Assembly (NCBI GenBank): GCA_017999985.1 | Contig: JAGNKU010000018.1 | Coordinates: 1-64,000 of the forward strand | Origin: Phycisphaerae bacterium | GTDB taxonomy: Bacteria; Planctomycetota; Phycisphaerae; UBA1845; Fen-1342 | Reading direction: 5' to 3' | DNA: 64,000 bases | Part shown: positions 1-10,300 of the stretch, one piece after another | Layout: each line of letters starts with the position of its first letter | Position numbering within the stretch: position 1 is the stretch's first letter | Position numbers and translations under genes: made by a program | The notes under the pieces: generated by a model | Databases searched by the model: none | Told to the model about the DNA's origin: nothing | Seen by the model: the letters and a program-made list of their open reading frames with translations, nothing else

Positions 1-2479
1 CGTGGTAGAAGTCGGTCGAGCCGTTGGGGGTGAAGACCAGGCTCTGGTAGTCGAGGTCGTTGTCGCCGCTGAAGAGCTGGGTGAAGAAGTCCGGCACCTC
101 CGGCGTGGTGAAGCTGTAGCAGGTCGGATCGATCGTGAGATTGCCGGCCTCGTCGGCCGCTTCGACCTTGTAGTAGTAGGTGGTGTCGTCGGTCAGGCCG
201 CTCAGGCTGATCGTCGGCGACATGGCCAGGCCGCCCGTGGCGGTGTTGTTCAGCGCGCTGCAGCTCAGGCCGTAGCGGACGGTGCCACTGGCGAGCTCGT
301 CGCAGTCGAAGGTGATGACCGCGCTGCGCGGCTGGATGTCGGCAGCGTGGACGTTGGTAATGGTCGGCGGCGTGCAATCGACGAGGGCGGTCGCGGTGAC
401 CGTGACCTGCTGTCCCTGGCCGTTGTCGGCGTCGATGTAGGTCAATGTGAGCGTGTCGCCCGCACTGACCTGCAGCACCCCGGCGGCGTTCGTCGCACTC
501 AGCGCGATCGAACCCTCGAAGAGGGCCGAGTTCGCGTTGGTCTCGGTCAACACCACCAACTCGCCCGCCGGCTCCGAATTCGAGGCAACGGGGACCGTGA
601 TGGTCTCGACAACGTTGTCGTTCGTGTTCAGGCCGCAATCGCCGACGCGGATGCTCGCGCTGTCCTCACAAGCATACTTCGCGCTATCGAGCATCGCCGT
701 GCCGGCGTCCGAGCAGTTGCCCGGGAACGGCATGGCCGGGTCGCCCATGATGTTGTACATCTCGAAGTAGCGGCGGGTCGTGCTGCCGGAGCCCATCTGC
801 GCGAGGTAGCGCATCTTGGCGTCGTTGAGGACCGGGCCGGCTTCGGGCACCACGCTATCGTCTTCGTCATAAATCGAGTCGAAGAGGCGTTTCTCCAGGA
901 CGTCGTCCTCGGTCCAGTAGCTGTTGACCGAGGAGCCGATGGCAACCACGGCGCCCTTGTTCATGGCGCGGACCCAGGTCTCCATGAAGCACTCGTCGAT
1001 CGTGTAGGTACCCGTCACGCAGGCAAAGCTGAAGACATACGGATACATGCCCACGTTCGTCAGATTGTTCACGTCACTGGCGTAGAACACCGGGCCGTCC
1101 GCCCAGTAGGTCTCCGCGCCGTGGCCGCTGTAGATGCCAAAGAAGCGGCCATTGTTGAACGCGTTCCGCACCTGCTGCGTGGTCGCGTTGTAGGTGTGGC
1201 AGTACAGCTTGTCCGACACGATCTCGTTGGGGACCATGTAGTTCTGGATGACCCAGTTGTGCGTGCCTTCACTGACGGTGTAATTGTCGTTGGACGCCAT
1301 GAACACGGCGCGCTTGACGTAATCCGGGTCTGGTAGCGGCCCGTTTTCCCACAGCAGCGTCTTGTCGACGATCGCCTGGAGTTGGCTCGCGTTGCGGACC
1401 GGAAAACGCCCGATCGCGATGTCGGGGTACCAGTCGGTCGAGCCGTCCATGCAACCATACTGAATGTCCGTGGCCGGTGAGCCCTCGCCGCCGCCGGTCC
1501 AGTGCGGAATCGTGTCGGTGTCACCAACGAGCAGGACGTAATCAGGCGCGCTGGCCGTGCCCCACAGGCTGACGATGTAGTTCTTGATGACCGTATTGCT
1601 GGCCGAAGTCGAGACCCACGTCGAAACCGTGTAACCCTGGGCCGCCTTCGCCGCGGCAAACGTGTTAATCGCCGTCTGGTACGCACTCGCGACGACGATC
1701 AGGTAGTTGCCCGTACCGCGCGAAGTCACGCTCGGCAGCACTTCCGGGTTCAGGATGATGCTGCCCAGGCCCGGCAGCGGATTCAGCGCGTCATCCGGCA
1801 TGAAGCCACCGGCGAATTTCACATCGGCCACGATTTCGGGCCAGAACGTCAACGTCCCGGCCGCCGGATTGTGCGATATGGGCCGGATTTCCAGCAGGCA
1901 CAGGCGCTGGCCGCGAACAAGGCCCAGTTCCTCAATTACCACGCGCTCGGCGGCATACTCGACATTGGCTGCATAGGCCGCGGGGTCGAACACGAACTGG
2001 GCGTTCTCACGCGCGCCGGGGACCTTCTCGATCGGCGGCTGCACCGGCAGCACCCAGCCGGGCATCTGCGTCGTCCGGGTGTCTACGATGATGGCTGGAC
2101 CAGTGGTGTAGCTCACAGATACGCTTGCGCCCGCCGGCGCGACGAACAGGCGCCGAATGACCGGCAGCGCCGGCATGCCGATTTCACCGCTGATCGAGGC
2201 TTCCGGCCAAGTCAGCTCGACGAACTGGCCGGCCTTCTGCTCGTGCCGCTGCAGGGCAACGCCGCTCGTCGCGGCCACCACCGTGAGACCGGAAAGCCCG
2301 CTGCGATCCGCGACGGTAACGGTGACGGCTGGTGCGGTGGGCGTCGCCTCGCTGAGCGTCACGGCGCCGTGCGCATCCACCTGCAGCCAGGTGTCGGCGT
2401 GTGCGCCGCCGGTGGTCGCCAGGCACGCGACCGCCAGCACGACGGTTCCGATACAGTGGTACATCCGCGACTTCGGCAT
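1..2479 (-). CDS. Exported C25 (gingipain-family) cysteine peptidase, 3' end outside window
   Basis: The reading frame is open from ATG 2479 to base 1 (826 codons, no stop), so the C-terminus lies left of the window. AGGAG sits 7 nt before the ATG. Residues 1-28 are a signal peptide. A propeptide-like region follows (about 30-250), then a caspase-fold peptidase domain (about 258-560). The catalytic pair of family C25 is visible: His in SGHGAE at about 453 and Cys in SFACVTG at 487. The typical GDPAMPFPG element closes the domain. Beyond it come an Ig-like segment and a fibronectin-III-like segment (CTPPTITNVHAADIQ onward), as in surface-bound gingipain relatives. Such enzymes often carry a C-terminal sorting domain, which cannot be seen here. 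The substrate is unknown. Confidence 0.9.
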   Translation of the reverse strand, partial: MPKSRMYHCIGTVVLAVACLATTGGAHADTWLQVDAHGAVTLSEATPTAPAVTVTVADRSGLSGLTVVAATSGVALQRHEQKAGQFVELTWPEASISGEIGMPALPVIRRLFVAPAGASVSVSYTTGPAIIVDTRTTQMPGWVLPVQPPIEKVPGARENAQFVFDPAAYAANVEYAAERVVIEELGLVRGQRLCLLEIRPISHNPAAGTLTFWPEIVADVKFAGGFMPDDALNPLPGLGSIILNPEVLPSVTSRGTGNYLIVVASAYQTAINTFAAAKAAQGYTVSTWVSTSASNTVIKNYIVSLWGTASAPDYVLLVGDTDTIPHWTGGGEGSPATDIQYGCMDGSTDWYPDIAIGRFPVRNASQLQAIVDKTLLWENGPLPDPDYVKRAVFMASNDNYTVSEGTHNWVIQNYMVPNEIVSDKLYCHTYNATTQQVRNAFNNGRFFGIYSGHGAETYWADGPVFYASDVNNLTNVGMYPYVFSFACVTGTYTIDECFMETWVRAMNKGAVVAIGSSVNSYWTEDDVLEKRLFDSIYDEDDSVVPEAGPVLNDAKMRYLAQMGSGSTTRRYFEMYNIMGDPAMPFPGNCSDAGTAMLDSAKYACEDSASIRVGDCGLNTNDNVVETITVPVASNSEPAGELVVLTETNANSALFEGSIALSATNAAGVLQVSAGDTLTLTYIDADNGQGQQVTVTATALVDCTPPTITNVHAADIQPRSAVITFDCDELASGTVRYGLSCSALNNTATGGLAMSPTISLSGLTDDTTYYYKVEAADEAGNLTIDPTCYSFTTPEVPDFFTQLFSGDNDLDYQSLVFTPNGSTDFYH

Positions 2480-2851
2480 GGAGGTGCTCCTTCCATAGGA
2501 CCAGGACGAACCGGGACAGCTGCGAGCCCGACGGCTGTATACCTTCATCGGTCGCTCGGCAGCAAAACAACCATATATACTTGGATGTCTCTTATGGCCG
2601 GAAAAGACAGCCTTGCCCGGGAGTCCGCCCGTGGCGGGCATCCCGCAACTCGTCTGTCCGGACCAGCGCGCTTCACCCTCCGCGTACGTTCTGCGCCGTT
2701 GACAGCAGCCTGCATCATACCACGAACCGCCCCCCGGCAAGCAATGGTCAGCGCGGATTTGCCGCCGCCCGCGACGACGTCCGGCTTGCGTGCCTGGACG
2801 GTTCCGTGACAATGTCGCGCCGCTTGACGACGCCACCCAAGAGACGAGTGC
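2480..2851. other. Divergent intergenic region
   Basis: This spacer lies between the minus-strand C25 peptidase and the plus-strand phosphatase, so both promoters should be here. An AT-rich patch around 2571-2583 (TATATA) stands out from the GC-rich background. It could be the -10 region of the minus-strand gene, but no convincing -35 was found. I see no gene in it. Confidence 0.4.
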
Positions 2852-3628
2852 ATGAAGCCGCGTGAGCTGCAGAGCATCCTGGATTTCGCGATTGAAAGCG
2901 CGCAGTTGGCCGGGCGTCTGACGCTGCGTTACTTCAACGCGGACACGCCCGCGGAAATGAAGGCCGATAATACCCCGATTACGATCGCCGACCGGGAAGC
3001 CGAAGAGCTGCTCCGCCGGCGCATCGCCGACGCCTTCCCGACGCACGGCATCCTCGGCGAGGAGTTCGGGGAGTCGCGGGGGTGTTCGCCGGCCCGCTGG
3101 ATTCTGGATCCCATCGACGGGACGCAGTCGTTCATCAGCGGCGTGCCGCTCTACAGCGTGCTCGTCGGGTTGGAGTGGGAAGGTGAGATGGTCGTGGGCG
3201 TCATCCATCTACCGGCGCTGGGCGAAACGGTGCACGCCGCCCGCGGGCTGGGCTGCCGGTGGAACGGTCGGCCAGCGCGGGTCTCCGGCGTGACGGACCT
3301 CGCGCGGGCCCGTCTCGTCGTGACGTCGACCAAGTTGATGGCCGCACACGGACGCGCGGCAGCCTTCGAGCGTCTGCGGGCGGCGTGTTACACCGACCGC
3401 GGCTGGTCCGACGCGTATGGCTATGCCCTGCTGGCCACCGGCCGGGCCGAGGTCGTGCTCGACCCGGTGATGAGCATCTGGGACAACGCGGCGCTGCTGC
3501 CGGTCGTCACGGAAGCGGGCGGGACTTTCACGGACTGGACGGGGCAGACAACACATCGGGCACGCGAGGCGCTGGCCACCAACGGCCACCTGTACGACGC
3601 CGTGCTGCGCGAACTCCGCGGCGACTGA
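2852..3628 (+). CDS. hisN: Inositol-monophosphatase family phosphatase, histidinol-phosphatase (HisN) type
   Basis: This 258-residue protein has the full metal-dependent phosphatase signature: GEE at 69-71, DPIDGTQSF at 86-94 and WDNAAL at 210-215, which supply the acidic ligands for two or three Mg ions. The pattern DPIDGTQSFISG and the WSDAYGYALLATGRAE segment match the HisN subgroup, which dephosphorylates histidinol phosphate, better than inositol-phosphatase SuhB. That subgroup call is inference from motif wording. Length is normal for the family. The ATG at 2852 follows GAGACGAG, a weak ribosome binding site. No other histidine gene is nearby to support the pathway assignment. Confidence 0.8.
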   Translation: MKPRELQSILDFAIESAQLAGRLTLRYFNADTPAEMKADNTPITIADREAEELLRRRIADAFPTHGILGEEFGESRGCSPARWILDPIDGTQSFISGVPLYSVLVGLEWEGEMVVGVIHLPALGETVHAARGLGCRWNGRPARVSGVTDLARARLVVTSTKLMAAHGRAAAFERLRAACYTDRGWSDAYGYALLATGRAEVVLDPVMSIWDNAALLPVVTEAGGTFTDWTGQTTHRAREALATNGHLYDAVLRELRGD

Positions 3629-3713
3629 GCTGCGCATGCGCTTGCCGCGTGGCGCTGAATCTCCATAATGCACTATGCGATTGCTGCCGCGCGAGCCAGC
3701 GCTGAGGTCATCC

Positions 3714-5435
3714 ATGGCGAATTCGTCGCACGCTCCGTCCCAACCGGAATTCCCCCGCCAATATGTCGCTGCCGGCGCCGACTTCGGCACGTGGAGCACT
3801 GCCGAGCCGTACTTCCGTGAACTGGCCGAGCGGCAGATCGCCAGCGAAGTCGCGCTCGAGAAGTGGCTGCTCGACGTCAGCGAGCTCGAAGCCTGTTTCG
3901 AGGAGGAAGGCACGCGGCGCTACACGGCGATGACCTGCCAGACGGACGATGCCGAACGGCAGCAGCGTTACCTGGAGTTCATCGAGCACGTGCAGCCCCA
4001 GGCCGAGCCGTGGCGCGACAAGCTGCGCCGCCGGTTCGCGGTGGCAGCCGAGCACCTGTCGCTGCCGAAGCGGCGTTACGAAGTGCTGGAGCGCAGCGTA
4101 CGCAACGCGATTGAGCTGTATCGCGAGGAGAACATCCCGCTGCTCGTCGAGGACCAGAAGCTCAAAACCGAGTACCAGATGACGACGGCCGCGATGACCT
4201 GCATGTATGACGGTCGCGAGCAGACGCTGCAGCAGATGGCCCGCTATCTCGAGGAACCGGACCGCCAGGTGCGCACCACCACCTGGCAGCTTTCCGCCGA
4301 CCGCTTTCTGCAGGATGCGGGCCGCCTGGATGAGATCTACGCACAGATGGTCGGGCTGCGCGACCGGATCGCGCGCAACGCCGGCTGCCGCGATTTCCGC
4401 GAGTATGCGTTCCGCAGCATGGAGCGCTTCGACTATACGCCCGAGGATTGCCTGGCGTTTCACGCCGCGATCGAACGCGTCTGCGTGCCGGCGACGGGGC
4501 AGCTCGCCGCGGAGCGCCGCCGCAAGCTCGGCCTCACGACGCTGCGCCCCTGGGACATGTCCGTGGATCCGGACGGTTGTCCGCCGTTGCGGCCGTTTGA
4601 GAACGAGGACCAACTGACCGCCGGGTGCAGCCGGATCTTTCACCAGGTCGATCCCGAGCTCGGCAAGATCTTCGACACGCTGTGCGCACGGGAAGTGCTC
4701 GATCTGGCCAGCCGCAAGGGCAAGGCGCCGGGCGGCTACCAGGTGAGTTTCGCGGAGCGGCGGCTGCCGTTCATCTTCATGAACGCGGTCGGCACGGAGA
4801 CGGATGTGCGGACGCTGCTGCACGAGGGCGGGCACGCGTTCCACACCTGGGCTTGCCGCAACGAGCCACTCTTCGCCTATCGCAGCGCTCCGATCGAGTT
4901 TGCGGAGGTGGCGTCGATGGGCATGGAGTGCCTCGCGCTACCTTACACCGATGCCTTCTTCGGGGCCGAGACGCGCCGCGCCACGCGGCGCTTCTTCGAG
5001 AAGATCGTCGCCTTCTTCCCGTTCATGGCGATGATCGACGCGTTTCAGCACTACGTGTACACGCATGTCGACGCCGGCCTGGAGAGCTGGAAGGACCAGT
5101 GGCAGGCGCTGTGCCGGCGCTACGCGCCGGAAGTGGACATGTCCGGGCTCGAACCGCACGACCGGCACGGCTGGCAGAAGAAGCTGCACATCTACGAGGT
5201 GCCGTTCTACTACGTCGAGTACGGCATCGCTCAGCTCGGCGCGCTGCAGGTCTGGCACAACGCGCGGGCCGACCGCGCGCAGGCGATCGCACAATACCGG
5301 CACGGCCTCGCGCTCGGCGGTAGCCGCCCGCTGCCGGAGCTGTTCGCCGCCGCCGGTTGCCGCTTCGACTTTGCCGCCGGGACGCTCGAACCGCTCATCG
5401 CGGCGGTGATGCGCGAAATCGCGTCCGCAGCCTGA
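3714..5435 (+). CDS. M3-family oligoendopeptidase (PepF-like)
   Basis: This is a zinc metallopeptidase of the thimet/oligopeptidase F family. The zinc motif HEGGH is at residues 370-374 within LLHEGGHAFH, and the third ligand Glu is near 398 in EFAEVASMGME. About 573 residues is usual for the family. No signal peptide is seen, so it should cleave short peptides in the cytoplasm. The start is uncertain. I use ATG 3714 (MANSSHAPSQ) because the protein then begins like other members, but an in-frame ATG at 3675 adds 13 residues and neither has a clear Shine-Dalgarno. It lies 85 nt after the phosphatase gene on the same strand. Confidence 0.88.
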   Translation: MANSSHAPSQPEFPRQYVAAGADFGTWSTAEPYFRELAERQIASEVALEKWLLDVSELEACFEEEGTRRYTAMTCQTDDAERQQRYLEFIEHVQPQAEPWRDKLRRRFAVAAEHLSLPKRRYEVLERSVRNAIELYREENIPLLVEDQKLKTEYQMTTAAMTCMYDGREQTLQQMARYLEEPDRQVRTTTWQLSADRFLQDAGRLDEIYAQMVGLRDRIARNAGCRDFREYAFRSMERFDYTPEDCLAFHAAIERVCVPATGQLAAERRRKLGLTTLRPWDMSVDPDGCPPLRPFENEDQLTAGCSRIFHQVDPELGKIFDTLCAREVLDLASRKGKAPGGYQVSFAERRLPFIFMNAVGTETDVRTLLHEGGHAFHTWACRNEPLFAYRSAPIEFAEVASMGMECLALPYTDAFFGAETRRATRRFFEKIVAFFPFMAMIDAFQHYVYTHVDAGLESWKDQWQALCRRYAPEVDMSGLEPHDRHGWQKKLHIYEVPFYYVEYGIAQLGALQVWHNARADRAQAIAQYRHGLALGGSRPLPELFAAAGCRFDFAAGTLEPLIAAVMREIASAA

Positions 5436-5490
5436 AGGTCGGGGCGCAGTACCTTTCCGCCGCACCCGGGCCCCGCGATAATGCAGCGGC

Positions 5491-6993
5491 ATGCTCAAGC
5501 AGCATAACCAGGTTGTCATCACCCTGCTGGTGCTGGCCGACGCGCTGGCCGTCACGGCGGCGTGGCTCGCGAGCTATTGGCTGCGCTTCGCGCTGCTGAC
5601 CGTGGATCCGACCAAGGGCGTACCGGCGCTGGGCGACAAGTTCCTGCCGATGCTGCCGTTCGTCGTGCTCGGCCACCTGCTGATCTTCAATCGCCTGCAC
5701 CTGTACCGCCCGCGCCGCAGCGAAGGGCTCGGCCGCGAGCTGCGTGACATCTTCAAGGCGTTCTTCGTCGCGATCGTCGTGGTCGTGCTCATCGACTACG
5801 CCCTGCCCGAGAGCAACAAGATCTCACGCCGCTTCATCGCGACCTACGCCGTCGTCGGCTCCGTGTGCTTCGCGCTCTTCCGCCTCAGCGTGCGCGGACT
5901 GGCACGGCGACTGCGGCGGCGCGGTTACAACCGGCGTTGGGCGGCGATCGTCGGCAGCGGCCGGGCGGCGCAGCGGCTGCTGCAGGCGTTGCGCAAGAAC
6001 CCGTGGACGGGCATCGAGGTCGCGTACTTCGTGGATGACCGCGAGCAGACCGGCGCGCTGCTGAACGTCCCGGTGCGCGGCCCGCTCACCGAGCTGGCGG
6101 CGATTGTCGAACGCCATCCGGTGGATTCGATCTTCATTGCCCTACCGGGCAATCAAGCGCACCGCACGGATGAGGTGCTCGCCGCCCTGTCGCGCTCCAT
6201 GGCCGACGTGCAGCTCGTGCCCGACATGAACCCGGCGTACACGATGCGGCCGAACGTGTCGCAGCTCGACAACGTGCCGATCCTGTCGCTGCGCCAGACG
6301 CCGCTGTACGGCTCGAACGCGATCGTCAAGCGGGCCTTTGATCTCGTGGTCGGCAGCCTGTTCACGCTCGTCGCACTGCCGCTCATGGCCTTGATCGCGC
6401 TGCTCGTGAAGCTTGGCAGCCCCGGGCCGGTGCTCTATCGGCAGCGCCGGATGGGGCTCGACGGCCAGGAATTCATCATGCTCAAGTTCCGCACGATGCG
6501 CGCCGACGCCGAGGCCGGCGGACCGGTCTGGTCGCAGACCGCCGACGCCCGGCGCACACGGATCGGGGCGTTTCTCCGGCGGACGAGCCTGGACGAGTTG
6601 CCGAACCTGTTCAACGTGCTGGCGGGGCACATGTCGCTGGTCGGGCCGCGGCCGGAGCGGCCGGAGTTCATCGCCGAGTTCAAGCACGAGATCCCGAACT
6701 ACATGCTGCGGCACAAGATGAAGGCGGGCATGACCGGCTACGCGCAGATTCGCGGCTGGCGCGGCAACACGTCGCTCCACAAGCGCATCCAGCACGACCT
6801 GCACTACATCCGCAACTGGAGCCTGGGGCTCGATATCCGCATACTTCTGCAGACGCTCGGCAGCGTGTGGTTCAGCCACCACGAAGGGCCGGCACCGGCC
6901 GCCGCTGCAGGTGACGGCGAGAGTTCCGAGTCGCCCCCGTTCATTCCTACTCCCGGACCGCGCACGACCGTGCCACCCGATGCGAGTACGTAG
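5491..6993 (+). CDS. Undecaprenyl-phosphate sugar-1-phosphate transferase (WcaJ/EpsE type)
   Basis: This 500-residue polyprenyl glycosylphosphotransferase starts exopolysaccharide or O-unit synthesis by moving a sugar-1-phosphate onto undecaprenyl phosphate. The N-terminus has about four membrane segments (residues 5-125). A nucleotide-binding-like domain follows (about 145-270), then a further membrane helix near 283-305. The bacterial sugar transferase domain contains KFRTMR, RRTSLDELPNLFNVL, SLVGPRPERPEF and GMTGYAQIRGWRG. These are the diagnostic blocks of the family. The sugar, commonly glucose or galactose, cannot be told from sequence. No glycan gene cluster surrounds it. Confidence 0.92.
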   Translation: MLKQHNQVVITLLVLADALAVTAAWLASYWLRFALLTVDPTKGVPALGDKFLPMLPFVVLGHLLIFNRLHLYRPRRSEGLGRELRDIFKAFFVAIVVVVLIDYALPESNKISRRFIATYAVVGSVCFALFRLSVRGLARRLRRRGYNRRWAAIVGSGRAAQRLLQALRKNPWTGIEVAYFVDDREQTGALLNVPVRGPLTELAAIVERHPVDSIFIALPGNQAHRTDEVLAALSRSMADVQLVPDMNPAYTMRPNVSQLDNVPILSLRQTPLYGSNAIVKRAFDLVVGSLFTLVALPLMALIALLVKLGSPGPVLYRQRRMGLDGQEFIMLKFRTMRADAEAGGPVWSQTADARRTRIGAFLRRTSLDELPNLFNVLAGHMSLVGPRPERPEFIAEFKHEIPNYMLRHKMKAGMTGYAQIRGWRGNTSLHKRIQHDLHYIRNWSLGLDIRILLQTLGSVWFSHHEGPAPAAAAGDGESSESPPFIPTPGPRTTVPPDAST

Positions 6994-7374
6994 TCTCGCC
7001 ACGCATCCCCCGACGTGCACCGCACCGCGGTCGACCCCGCCCGCGCCCGTGTCAGAACCTCGTGCGCCGCGTCTATATGGGTCGTGGAATCCCCGGGACG
7101 GCGTACCGAGCGATCCAGCAGTTGACGCGGTACCAAACCTGAGGAATCCTTCAAGTATGGGCCGCTAGAAGTAGCGAGCATTTCCCAAGCGCAACCGGCT
7201 CCGCCCCGTGTGATGCGCCGTGGCGGGCTTGGCAGGTGACGCCCGACCAGGGCACGGTGGGCGGGATGAAATGAGAGAGTGATAAGGCGTCGCAGGCGCG
7301 CGCGGGGATCGCGCGGATCGACCGGGCGACACGCGCACTCAACACGCCTTTTTCATCCATGCGAGGGCCTGGCC
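6994..7374. other. Intergenic region before the subtilase gene
   Basis: No credible gene is visible. The upstream leader of the secreted subtilase lies here. An upstream in-frame TTG-type extension from 7279 is rejected because it adds an Arg-rich stretch before a good signal peptide. No repeat element was recognised. Confidence 0.4.
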
Positions 7375-10300
7375 ATGAAAAACCTGGCACTGGTCATCAC
7401 TGTGGGGCTGCCGCTCGCGCTTGTCCCGGCGACCGCCTCCCAAACAACTGCGGGCACAAGCCAAGCGGTCATCGAACCCGCGGTCCACCGCGAACTCGAA
7501 GAATCGCCCGACGGAACAGCGTACGTCCTGGTGCTCCTGAAACCGACGCCCTTCCTCCCCCGCGCGCAGCGGGCGCAGCAGCAAGCGCTCGTCGCCGCGG
7601 CGCAGGCTCGCGTCCTCGACCGGATGGCGCCCGGCGAACTCGACGTCGCGTACCGCTACCGCAACTTCGCCGCACTGGCCGGTCGCGTGAACAGCGCCGG
7701 GCTCGCCAAGCTGGCGACGCACAGCGAGGTCGTCGCCGTCGGGCCGGACGCGCAGGGCCATGCACAGCTCAGCCAGAGCGTCCCGTTCATCAACGCGGAC
7801 GACGTGCAGGCGCTGGGGTTCAAGGGCGGCGGCTACACAGTCGCGGTCCTGGACACTGGCATCGACACCGACCATGCGGACCTGTCCGACCACATCGCGT
7901 ACGGCGCGTATCACTTCCTGGGCCAGGGCTCCAACAAGGGCCCCGGCGCCGAGGACAACAACGGGCACGGCACGAACGTCGCCGGGATCATCACGTCGAA
8001 GGGCACGGTCGCGCCGATCGGCGTAGCGCCGAACGCGATGATTCTGCCCGTGAAGGTGCTCGACGCGAACGGCTCCGGCTGGGTCAGCGACTGGGCCGCC
8101 GGCGTGGACTACGTCGTCGATCCCAACGACCCCAACTTCCCCGAGGACTATCACACCTACGTAATCAACATGAGCCTGGGGACGGACACGCGCTACACGA
8201 GCTGTCCCTGCGACAACGCCAGCACGTACACGCAGCTTCTGCAGACGGCGATCCTGGCGGCGAAGAACAACTGCACGGTCACATTCGCCTCGAGCGGCAA
8301 CTATGGCAACTGCACGAAGATGTGCGCCCCCGCGTGCCTGTCGGCGGCCGTCGCCGTGGCCGCCGTGTATGACGGCAACTACGGCCGTGAGCCTGACAGT
8401 GGCTCGTACTACTTCTACCCCAACTATGTGTGCTACGACGACGCGACCGCCGCCGACCTGGTGTGCTGTTTCACGGACCGCAGCCACTGCAACGCGCTCG
8501 CGGCGCCCGGGCGGTTGATCACGTCGACCGGCATGGGTGGAGGGACGAGCACGTACACCGGCACATCGCAGGCCGCGCCGCATTGCAGCGGCGCCGCGAC
8601 GCTCGTCATCGGCGCCTACGGCTGGTACTGGGGCATCTCGCCGACCGTCGATACGATCGTCAACAAGCTGAAAGAGACGGCGGTCGCGACGACCGACGAG
8701 TGCATCACCGATCCCAACGACCCGAACAACCCGCCGAATCCGAAGCGGATCGATGCATGGGCCGCGGTGAGCTCCATTCGCGGCGATTGCACGTTCGACC
8801 CGGACGATATCTACCCCAAGGACCCTGGTGGCAACTTCGGGCATGGCAGCGATATCTTCCACGGGTACGCCACAACGAGCATGAGCTTCATGGTTGCGGG
8901 CGCCCCGGGCACGGGCCAGGGCTCGGCGGATGTCTTCGTGCGCACCGGCACCACCTGGACCGCCACGACGCGGCTGTCTGCGACAGACACGACGGCGTTG
9001 CGGTTTGGCCACGCCGTGGCACTCGCGGAAGACTGGGTCGCCGTCGGGGCGCCTTGGAGCATCTATCCGTTCCCCCATGCCGGCGCGGCGTACCTGTATC
9101 GCCGCCAGGGCGTCACCTGGGTGCCGGAGTTGCGGGTGATCCCGTCGGACGTGGCGCCCGGCGATTGCTTCGGGACGGCGGCCGATCTGACCGCGGAGCG
9201 GTTGTTGAGCGGCGCGCCGTACGACGACGATGTCGGCGCAAACTCCGGTTCCGCCTACGTCTATCGTCTCCAGGGCACGAGTTGGGTGCTGGAGACGAAG
9301 CTGCACGCCATTGGCGGCAGCGCGGGCAGTGAATTCGGCAACGCCGTCTCATTGGGCAGCGACCGGCTGGTCGTGGCCGCCCACAATCGCCCGGGCGGTG
9401 GCGCCGTGTACGTCTTCCGGCTCGAAGGCACGACCTGGCCGCAGGAAGCGGAACTCGTCGCGCCGGATGCCTTCTCCGGCGACAACTTCGGCGTGTCGGT
9501 TTCGCTCAGCGGCGATCTGCTCGCGGTCGGTGCCGACGGAGAGGACGACGCTGCCAGCAACGCCGGGGCGGTGTATGTGTGGCGGCGCGTCGGCACGAGC
9601 TGGTTGTTTGAGGCGAAGCTGACTGCGCCGGACGCCGCGGCGGACGATCACTTCGGGAGCACTGTCGCCATTGGCGCGGATCGCCTGGTGGTCGGCGCGC
9701 CGCGCAAAGACGACTCGGGCACCGATACGGGCGCCACGTACGTGTTCGCGCGCAACACGGATGGCGAGTGGCTGTTGTTCACGAAGCTCGCGGCACCGGC
9801 GGCGGAGACCGCGGACCAGTTCGGCGCGTCCGTCGCGCTGTCCAATGGGGTTGCCGTGTCCACAACTCCGGGGCGCGCTGCTGGTGCCGGCGACGCGTTC
9901 ATCTTCGGCGTCGGCGGCGACTGCAACCACACCGCGTCGTGCGACCTGTGCGACATCGCAGCCGGCCTGTCGGCCGATGTGAACAACAACGGCGTGCCCG
10001 ACGAATGCGAGTTCGATACGGACGGCGACGGATTCGTGGACGCAGATGACAACTGCCCGTGGGTCGGCAACCAGGATCAGGCCGACGCCGACAACGATCA
10101 GGTCGGCGACATGTGCGACAACTGTCCGGCGGCCGCCAATGGGGATCAGTCCGACGTGGACGGTGACGAAATCGGCGACGTGTGTGACAACTGCCGGTAC
10201 GCGGCGAATGCCGATCAGGCGGACAGCGACGCCGATAATGTAGGCGACGTGTGCGACAACTGTCCAGGAGTGTCGAACTCGGACCAGGCCGACACCGATG

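Noticed and set aside
2-1336. Long plus-strand open frames over 1-2.8 kb
   Set aside because: They are antisense to the C25 peptidase, whose minus-strand frame has a signal peptide, ribosome binding site and catalytic residues. The plus-strand products are low-complexity and match nothing.
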